The notes below the pieces were generated by a model. The model was not told the DNA's origin and made no database searches. It worked only from the letters and a program-made list of their open reading frames with translations. Positions 13,753 through 18,727 of a stretch of 18,727 nt of DNA are shown here, piece by piece. The DNA lies in assembly GCA_046590705.1 (NCBI GenBank), contig JBKJUK010000168.1, positions 1 through 18,727 of the forward strand, read 5' to 3'. Source of the DNA: JBKJUK01 sp046590705. GTDB lineage: Bacteria; Acidobacteriota; Thermoanaerobaculia; Gp7-AA8. The translations under genes were made by a program, and so were the position numbers. How positions within the stretch are numbered: position 1 is the first letter of the stretch; each line of letters begins with the position of its first letter.

Positions 13753-14115
13753 ATGAACAAGCGAGCGAGTGAGCGTGGTGAGGGCAAGGGTGGCTGCATT
13801 GTGGGGTTGATCCTTTTCCTGGCGGCCATCTTCGTTGCCTACAAGATGATCCCGGTCAAGGTGAAAGCTGCAGAACTTCGCGGCGTCGTGGTCGACGAGG
13901 CCAAGTCTGCCGGCACGCACAACGATAAGCAGATCCGCGCCTCGATCCTGAACAAGGCCAACGACCTTCATCTCCCGCTCAAGGATGAAGACCTGATGAT
14001 CGCCAGAGCTGCCTCGACCATCAAGATCGACGCGCAGTACACGGTGCCGCTCGAGTTCCCCGGGTACACCTATATGTGGAAGTTTCAGCACACCGCGGAG
14101 AATCCGATTTTCTAG
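13753..14115 (+). CDS. Small single-span membrane protein, DUF4845-like
   Basis: Protein of 120 residues with unknown function. A charged N-terminus (1-12) is followed by one membrane segment (about 13-33, CIVGLILFLAAIFVAYKMIPV) and a soluble domain of about 85 residues, probably outside the membrane. The domain reads as an alternating helix/strand fold and ends in a strand-rich YTVPLEFPGYTYMWKFQHTAENPIF-type segment (96-120). This general plan is common among short uncharacterised proteins of Acidobacteriota-like genomes, and the size and layout recall DUF4845; I cannot confirm the family by search. It has its own strong promoter and a good ribosome binding site, so high basal expression is likely. 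It is not visibly linked to the neighbouring genes. Confidence 0.8.
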   Translation: MNKRASERGEGKGGCIVGLILFLAAIFVAYKMIPVKVKAAELRGVVVDEAKSAGTHNDKQIRASILNKANDLHLPLKDEDLMIARAASTIKIDAQYTVPLEFPGYTYMWKFQHTAENPIF

Positions 14116-14486
14116 CCAGCATTTCTTACCCTCCTCCTCAGCGCGGCGGCGGAAGGTGGCCTGGATGCGAGGCGCACATCGTTTCGCAAGAAAACCATAC
14201 TCGACGCGATGTCGACGAGCGAAACCGTCGTGCAGCGAAGCAGACAGGCTGCTATCCGCCGTTTGGCGCAGCAGCGGTGCGAGAAACGCCCGCTGGAAGG
14301 GCTCGGCACTGCCACTTCTGTCCTTCCACCACGGTTTCGTTTTCATCCCAATTCGGCTATGGTCTGCCGGACTCGCGCGACCAGAGGCCCTGGAACTGGT
14401 CTGGAAGTCGCATTTATCGGAGAACAGAGTCTCTCCCTTTCTGAATGAATCATGAAACGCCAATCCCGTCTCTTCAAGGAGATGTA
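14116..14486. other. Non-coding region before the methyltransferase gene
   Basis: About 370 bp with no recognised gene. Short frames on both strands were read and none has a credible composition or motif. Just after the small-protein stop is GCCAGCATTTCTTAC, similar to the left arm of the CCGCATTTCTCACAG repeats, and CACATCGTTTCG (14175-14186) is repeated exactly at 15099-15110. The region may hold decayed copies of that repeat. No convincing promoter was seen, although one must exist for the next gene unless it is read through. Confidence 0.45.
14476..14481 (+). promoter_or_regulatory. Ribosome binding site of the methyltransferase gene
   Basis: AAGGAG is a full Shine-Dalgarno match. It lies 5 bases before an in-frame GTG (14487) and 11 bases before an in-frame ATG (14493). 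It is inside the reading frame that opens at the ATG at 14445, which argues that the protein begins at 14487 or 14493 and not at 14445. Confidence 0.6.
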
Positions 14487-15077
14487 GTGACAATGCAGAC
14501 GATCACAACCCCTTCGACACGATCCAGGGCTCTCCTGTTCGCACAGAATTTCTTCAAGCATCCACGCATGCTCGGTTCGCTGATTCCAAGCTCTACGTTT
14601 CTCGTGAACGAACTGCTGCGGCGTGTCGACTGGAAGAGAGCCAACGTCATCGTCGAGTATGGTCCCGGAGTGGGGAGCTTCACCACTGAGGTGCTGCGCC
14701 GCATGCCCCCGGACGCTACGCTGGTCGTGCTCGAAACCAACAGCGATTTCGTGCAATGGCTCAAGGCTACCTACAACGATCCGCGAATCAAAGTGATGCA
14801 TCGTTCCGCGGAAGACGTCGACCTCGTACTCAGAGAACTGGGCCTTCCTCGCGCAGACTACGTGATCTCCGGAATTCCGTTCAGCACCATGCCCGATTCT
14901 CTTCGTGAGAGCATCCTTCGCAAGACGCAGTCCGCACTTGTGACGGATGGATCGTTTCTGGTCTACCAGTTTTCGGGAAAGGTGCTCATCGACCTGAAGA
15001 AGTACTTCAGCCGCGTTGATCAGGGTTTTGAGCCGCTGAACATTCTTCCGGCCCGCCTGTTCTATTGCGCGCGCTGA
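14487..15077 (+). CDS. SAM-dependent methyltransferase, phospholipid N-methyltransferase-like
   Basis: Class I Rossmann-fold methyltransferase, 196 residues from the GTG at 14487 (194 from the ATG at 14493). Numbering from 14493: FFKHPRMLGSLIPSS (20-34), then the SAM-binding VIVEYGPGVGSFT (52-64), the acidic end of strand 2 in LVVLETN, and a fourth-motif segment ADYVISGIPFSTMP. The pattern FxxHPRxxGSxxPSS before GPGxGxxT is typical of PmtA-type phospholipid N-methyltransferases, which convert phosphatidylethanolamine towards phosphatidylcholine. The same fold includes KsgA-like rRNA dimethylases, and automatic pipelines often label these as such. At about 195 residues it fits the PmtA size better than KsgA (about 270). 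The substrate remains inferred. It converges on the glycosylase gene with only 46 bp between. Confidence 0.85.
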   Translation: MTMQTITTPSTRSRALLFAQNFFKHPRMLGSLIPSSTFLVNELLRRVDWKRANVIVEYGPGVGSFTTEVLRRMPPDATLVVLETNSDFVQWLKATYNDPRIKVMHRSAEDVDLVLRELGLPRADYVISGIPFSTMPDSLRESILRKTQSALVTDGSFLVYQFSGKVLIDLKKYFSRVDQGFEPLNILPARLFYCAR

Positions 15078-15088
15078 CATTTCCAGTC

Positions 15089-15114
15089 CGCGTTTTTCAC
15101 ATCGTTTCGTGACG
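15089..15114. repeat. Half-copy of the CCGCATTTCTCACAG repeat family
   Basis: CCGCGTTTTTCACATCGTTTCGTGAC resembles the minus-strand reading of the right arm of 5585-5662, which runs TTATTTCTCACAGCG followed by TTTCGTCGCAACG. It fills most of the 46-bp gap between two convergent genes. It shares the exact 12-mer CACATCGTTTCG with 14175-14186. The call rests on similarity by eye. Confidence 0.4.
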
Positions 15115-15123
15115 AGGATATGA

Positions 15124-15750
15124 CTATTCGGGGGAGCGGTAATTTCTCGACAGAGAGACGAAGCGATTTCCCGCAAGGAAAAACCGTAGTGGCCAGTGCG
15201 CCGCTTCACCCGAGTTGTCGATTCCGACTCGCGGGGTGACCGCGACATCAGCTTCGTCAACGTGTGCGTTTCCAGCCGAGAGAAACAGCTGATCGGAATC
15301 GAGAGCGATTCCATCGCACGAGCGATCAATCCCCAGTGCCTGACAGAGTTTTCCCGGCCCGTTCAGCAGATCGAAATCTCTTTTGGCCTTTGGCCGGTTG
15401 CGTCGTAACGCCTCGAGTCCTGTCAACGGTTCTGCGGCGCGTATCAGCACCGCTTCGGCGATGCCGTCTTCCTGAGTCACCACGTTCATGCAGAAATGCA
15501 TTCCGTAAGTGAAGTAGACGTAGGCATGGCCGCCGGAAAGGTACATCGATGCGTTACGGGCGCTGCGCAGGCCGCGCCGGGAGTGGCTCGCCGCGTCGTT
15601 GGCTCCAAGGTAGGCCTCGGTCTCCACGATGCGGACCGAAAGCAGTTCCTGCCCTGAGCGCCGCCACAGAGTGCAGCCCAGCAGATCGCGCGCGACCTCG
15701 ACCGTATCGCGAAGATAGAACTCCCGCGCGAGTGGAGACGGACTGCTCAT
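15124..15750 (-). CDS. mpg: DNA-3-methyladenine glycosylase (AAG/MPG family)
   Basis: Base-excision repair enzyme that removes alkylated purines such as 3-methyladenine by cutting the N-glycosidic bond. From the ATG at 15750 it has 208 residues, the usual size for bacterial members. Family signatures: REFYLRDTVEVARDLLG (9-25), IVETEAYLGANDAASHS (41-57, holding the catalytic Glu), SGGHAYVYFTYGMHFCMNVV (72-91), AVLIRAAEP (100-108) and LLNGPGKLCQALGI (128-141). The frame stays open to 15924, but that extension overlaps the upstream gene and is Gly/Cys/Arg-rich with no family match. The ATG overlaps the stop of the inositol monophosphatase gene by 4 bp, so the two genes are translationally coupled. 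Confidence 0.94.
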   Translation of the reverse strand: MSSPSPLAREFYLRDTVEVARDLLGCTLWRRSGQELLSVRIVETEAYLGANDAASHSRRGLRSARNASMYLSGGHAYVYFTYGMHFCMNVVTQEDGIAEAVLIRAAEPLTGLEALRRNRPKAKRDFDLLNGPGKLCQALGIDRSCDGIALDSDQLFLSAGNAHVDEADVAVTPRVGIDNSGEAAHWPLRFFLAGNRFVSLSRNYRSPE

Positions 15751-16556
15751 CGATCCAGCTGATCTTCCATGGTGTGTCGAGCTACAAGTTCCAGGAGTTC
15801 GCGATGAACTCCGGGCGGCGCACCGATCACATTGCCTCGGTCCCAGAAACGCTGGCCACCCGAAAAATCCGTGACGACTCCCCCCGCCTCCGCGACCATC
15901 AACGCACCCGCAGCAACATCCCACGGCGCGAGATGCAATTCAAAGAATCCGTCGAAGATGCCAGCGGCAGTGTAGGCAAGATCGAGCGCCGCGGAACCGG
16001 CACGGCGTACTCCCTTCGATCTCGAAATGACGTCCTGAAAGATCTGGCAGTAGAGGGGGACGAACTTCTGGGCCCGGAAAGGAAATCCCGTCGCAAGAAA
16101 CGATCCCTCCAGCTGCTGATGTGAAGACACAGTCATACGCTGACCGTTCCGGTACGCACCGCATCCTTTCTCTGTCGTGAAGAACTGGTCTCTGAGCGGC
16201 TCGTAGATCAAACCCGCGACGGTCTCGGTACCCCTGCGCAGACCGATCGAAACGCACCAGAATGGAAAATGCTGAAGATAGTTCGACGTGCCGTCCAGAG
16301 GATCGATGATCCATCGATACTCTGCGTTCTCACTGTCACCGAGACTCTCACCCGACTCCTCTCCGAGAAAGGCGTCTTCAGGAAAGGAGTCGTGAAGGCT
16401 GGCGATCACGGCTGCTTCGCTTTCGCGGTCTGCTCTCGAAACCCAGTCATTGCGGGCTTTGAGATCCGCGTCGTCCTTTCCGAGAATCTGCCAATACCGC
16501 AGAAGCACCTCTGCCCCCGCCTTCGCCGCTTCCGCCGCCGCTTCAATTCGTTTCAC
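15747..16556 (-). CDS. Inositol monophosphatase family protein
   Basis: Mg2+-dependent, Li+-sensitive-type phosphatase of 269 residues, the usual length. Motifs: GEESG (65-69, Glu66/Glu67), WIIDPLDGTSNYLQHFPFW (82-100; Asp85, Asp88, Gly89, Thr90 bind metal and phosphate) and PWDVAAGALMVAEAGG (211-226, Asp213). In bacteria this family covers SuhB-like inositol-1-phosphatases, histidinol-phosphatase and PAP phosphatase-like enzymes; the substrate cannot be told from sequence alone. The GTG start is preceded by GGAGTGAGG-type purines a few bases upstream. First gene of a two-gene unit with the glycosylase; no functional link between the two is known to me. Confidence 0.93.
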   Translation of the reverse strand: MKRIEAAAEAAKAGAEVLLRYWQILGKDDADLKARNDWVSRADRESEAAVIASLHDSFPEDAFLGEESGESLGDSENAEYRWIIDPLDGTSNYLQHFPFWCVSIGLRRGTETVAGLIYEPLRDQFFTTEKGCGAYRNGQRMTVSSHQQLEGSFLATGFPFRAQKFVPLYCQIFQDVISRSKGVRRAGSAALDLAYTAAGIFDGFFELHLAPWDVAAGALMVAEAGGVVTDFSGGQRFWDRGNVIGAPPGVHRELLELVARHTMEDQLDR

Positions 16557-16844
16557 AATCCCTCACTCCAGTCAGCTCGCATGTTCACAAAGTCTCAGCC
16601 TGCAGGCGAAGATAAAGTCCTCGCGCTCAAACCCGCCGAGAAGTACGGATGAAGCATGTGTCAGGCCGTCACCAGTGAGACACTGCATAGCGCGCGCAGA
16701 AAACGAACCGGTGGAGGTGAGCGTCCCGCTTCGCATCACCGGAGTGCAGGAACGAACAGCGGCCACCGCTCCTCTCGTGAACTCTTCAAAAGATCCCTAC
16801 AATGGTGACTTTCCAGGGAACGATGCTGCCCCAGGAAGTGGTAC
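16557..16844. other. Divergent intergenic region
   Basis: This 288-bp gap separates the divergent inositol monophosphatase (-) and the third kinase (+). A two-tier hairpin is visible: CCGGTG (16708-16713) pairs with CACCGG (16737-16742), with an inner AGCG/CGCT pair. TACAAT (16798-16803) is a possible -10 box for the kinase, with a weak -35. No gene was recognised; the short frames present have no credible motif. Confidence 0.5.
16798..16803 (+). promoter_or_regulatory. Possible -10 box of the third kinase gene
   Basis: TACAAT matches five of six -10 consensus positions. The -35 position at 17 bases (TCGTGA, 16775-16780) matches only three of six. An AGGAAG ribosome binding site at 16833-16838 precedes the ATG at 16845 by 6 bases. 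Confidence 0.35.
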
Positions 16845-18727
16845 ATGAAGATCGAGCGCCTCTCCCACTACCGGATGGTTCGCAAAATCGGCGCAGGCGG
16901 AATGGGGGAAGTGTACCTTGCTCGAGATGAGCGGCTCGAGCGGAATGCAGCGATCAAAATACTGTCTGCCGACCCGACCGACAAGGCGGACCGCCTGCTG
17001 CGATTCCAGCAGGAAGCCCGGGCCGCCTCAGCTCTGAATCATCCGAACATCGTCACGATCTACGACATCGGTGAAGAGAACGGGATCCACTTCATCGCCA
17101 CCGAATTCATCGAAGGCTCCACGCTCAGAGAACGCATGCGGGAGGGGCTTTCCCTCAGTTCTTCCCTGGAAATCGTCATCCAGATTGCCGGTGCCCTGGC
17201 CACCACGCATGGAGTGGGAATCGTGCACAGGGACATCAAACCGGAGAACGTCATGATCCGGCCCGACGGATATGTGAAGGTGCTCGATTTCGGTCTGGCC
17301 AAACTGACGCAGGACTTCGGCGAGGCCGGCAGCGCGAATCTCACTGAACCAGGCCGCATCATGGGAACGGTGCAGTACATGGCACCTGAGCAGGCACTCG
17401 GATACGAACTCGATGCCCGAAGCGACATCTTTTCACTTGGTGTGGTTTTGTACGAAATGCTGGCAGGCAGAACTCCGTTCAGCGGGATCTCTCGCGCTGA
17501 CGGGATTGCTGCACTACTCGGACGTGATGTACCTCGGATCTCCAGCCTGGTCGAAAACACGCCCCCCGAGATCGACACCATTCTGGGCCGCGCGCTCTCA
17601 CGTGACCGGGCCAAACGCTATCAGAGCGCAGCGGCCATGCTGACCGATCTGGTGGCCCTGCGAAACAAACTTTCGACTTCCGGACCAGGGCCTTCGCACT
17701 CGGCGCCTGCAGACATGGACAACACGGCCGATCAGCCACTCTGGAGCAGCATCGCCGCGACCGCACAGAGTTACTCAGATGAGGCCATCACCAAAAGAAG
17801 GCCCCGCCGATCCGTACTCCTCATTGCTTCCGCGCTGCTGCTATCGGCGGCACTCGGCGCATTCGCCTTTCTCGCAAACTCTGGTCGCACCGGACGACGA
17901 ATCGAATCGATCGCCGTTCTTCCCTTCACCTACTCGGGCGTCGACGAGACACGGGAGTTCGTGAGTGAAGGCCTGACTGAAAGCGTCATTCGTAATCTAA
18001 GCCGAATCTCGAGCCTGAAAGTTCTGGCTCGAAGCACGGTCTACAAGTACAAGAACAAAGAGATCGACCCTCTTCAGGTTGGCGCGAAATTGAATGTACA
18101 GGCCGTGCTTACGGGGTCAGTCGCTGAGAGAGATGGAGTTTTGAGAGTCGAGACCGATCTCATCGATACCCGTGATGGTTCCCAGCTGTGGGGCGACTCA
18201 TACGAGATTCGCCCCGACCAGCTGCTGGCGACAGAGCAGCAGATCTCTCAGCAGATCGCCGGAAAGCTTCTGGTCCGGCTCAACAGTTCAGAGATCGAGC
18301 GGCTCTCGAGGTCCGGTACACGCAACTCCGTCGCGCACGAAATGTATCTGCGAGGCCGATACTTCTGGAACAAGCGAACCACGGCAGGCTTCTGGCGAGC
18401 AATCGAGTTTTTCGATAAATCCACCGACGAAGATCCGTCCTACGCCCTCGCCTATGCCGGCTTGGCCGACTGCTACAATTTGTTAGGTAGCTATAGTGCC
18501 GTGCCACCTGCCGAGGCCTTCCCTCGTGCCAGAGCCGCGGCCAGCAGGGCAGTGGCGCTCGATCCATCACTCGCCGAAGCGCACACCTCCCTGGCCTACG
18601 CACTACAGAACTACGACTGGGACTGGGCCGGTGCTGAACAGGAGTACCGGCGGGCCATCGAACTCAATCCCAGCTACGCCACCGCCTACCAGTGGTACGG
18701 CGGTTTCTCGATGCTGATGGGACGATT
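16845..18727 (+). CDS. Ser/Thr kinase with TolB-like and TPR domains (cut by window end)
   Basis: The frame is open from the ATG at 16845 to the window end; 627 codons are seen and the C-terminus is missing. Hanks-type kinase domain (about 9-270): glycine loop KIGAGGMGEVYLA, Lys38, Glu57, HRDIKPEN (128-135), DFG (148-150) and APE (180-182), all intact. A linker and one membrane segment (about 323-344) follow. Then comes a TolB/FlgO-like domain (about 352-460: IAVLPFTYSG, FVSEGLTESVIRNLS, LTGSVAERDGVLRVETDLID), and TPR repeats from about residue 495 on (ALAYAGLADCYNLLG, AEQEYRRAIELNPSYATAY). This fusion is common in Acidobacteriota and related groups. The outer part likely senses envelope ligands or assembles partners. 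No FHA domain is seen. It has no close operon partner in the window. Confidence 0.93.
   Translation, partial: MKIERLSHYRMVRKIGAGGMGEVYLARDERLERNAAIKILSADPTDKADRLLRFQQEARAASALNHPNIVTIYDIGEENGIHFIATEFIEGSTLRERMREGLSLSSSLEIVIQIAGALATTHGVGIVHRDIKPENVMIRPDGYVKVLDFGLAKLTQDFGEAGSANLTEPGRIMGTVQYMAPEQALGYELDARSDIFSLGVVLYEMLAGRTPFSGISRADGIAALLGRDVPRISSLVENTPPEIDTILGRALSRDRAKRYQSAAAMLTDLVALRNKLSTSGPGPSHSAPADMDNTADQPLWSSIAATAQSYSDEAITKRRPRRSVLLIASALLLSAALGAFAFLANSGRTGRRIESIAVLPFTYSGVDETREFVSEGLTESVIRNLSRISSLKVLARSTVYKYKNKEIDPLQVGAKLNVQAVLTGSVAERDGVLRVETDLIDTRDGSQLWGDSYEIRPDQLLATEQQISQQIAGKLLVRLNSSEIERLSRSGTRNSVAHEMYLRGRYFWNKRTTAGFWRAIEFFDKSTDEDPSYALAYAGLADCYNLLGSYSAVPPAEAFPRARAAASRAVALDPSLAEAHTSLAYALQNYDWDWAGAEQEYRRAIELNPSYATAYQWYGGFSMLMGR

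Noticed and set aside
13630..14493. 287-residue minus-strand frame over the small membrane protein and the gap after it
   Set aside because: The promoter, ribosome binding site and hydrophobic segment all support the + strand gene. The minus frame has no domain.
14343..15329. 328-residue minus-strand frame across the methyltransferase and the end of the glycosylase gene
   Set aside because: Both overlapped genes have clear family motifs; this frame has none.
15751..15924. 58-residue N-terminal extension of the glycosylase
   Set aside because: It lies inside the inositol monophosphatase gene in another frame and is Gly/Cys/Arg-rich. The ATG at 15750 gives the usual family length and a 4-bp overlap.
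16450..16848. 132-residue + strand frame before the third kinase
   Set aside because: It overlaps the start of the inositol monophosphatase gene on the other strand, has a Ser/Arg/Pro-rich composition and shows no motif or ribosome binding site.

Overview
The window is bacterial DNA of about 58-60% GC, densely coded on both strands, with many GTG starts and 4-bp stop/start overlaps. The mix of protein families suggests an Acidobacteriota-type soil or sediment bacterium: several Hanks-type Ser/Thr kinases, FHA proteins, a kinase-TolB-like-TPR fusion, and a short membrane protein of a DUF4845-like type. That placement is an inference from gene content; no rRNA or other taxonomic marker is present.

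Layout. (1) 182-2407 (+): a bifunctional class A penicillin-binding protein. (2) 2408-2684: a convergent gap holding a MITE-like nested palindrome. (3) 2685-10199 (-): a signalling cluster, read right to left as PP2C phosphatase, membrane-tethered trypsin-like protease with FHA domain, zinc-ribbon FHA protein, kinase with C-terminal FHA, then after a 190-bp gap with a degenerate palindrome, a zinc-ribbon kinase with PEGA-like outer domain, and an exported TPR protein. Within each block the genes overlap by 4 bp. (4) 10200-10453: a divergent promoter region with a TATAAT box facing each way. (5) 10454-13576 (+): FHA-GAF-class III nucleotidyl cyclase, thiD overlapping it by 4 bp, and signal peptidase I. 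(6) 13753-15077 (+): a small membrane protein with a clear sigma70-type promoter, and a SAM-dependent methyltransferase. (7) 15124-16556 (-): 3-methyladenine DNA glycosylase and an inositol monophosphatase family enzyme, overlapping by 4 bp. (8) 16845 to the window end (+): a third Ser/Thr kinase with TolB-like and TPR domains, cut off by the window edge.

How it may work together (inference). The centre of the window looks like one phosphothreonine signalling locus: two kinases write, one PP2C erases, and four separate FHA domains read. The FHA domains sit on a kinase, a zinc-ribbon adaptor, a protease whose catalytic domain should face the periplasm, and a cyclase of the class IIIb (Lys/Thr) type. 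The juxtamembrane segment of the zinc-ribbon kinase carries a row of spaced T-x-x-E/D motifs, which look like phospho-dependent docking sites for FHA domains. The exported TPR protein and the PEGA-like kinase tail could form the envelope sensor. The combination is the most interesting content of the window; the individual families are known.

No tRNA, rRNA, CRISPR array, transposase or phage gene was seen. Small palindromic repeats recur in the intergenic gaps.
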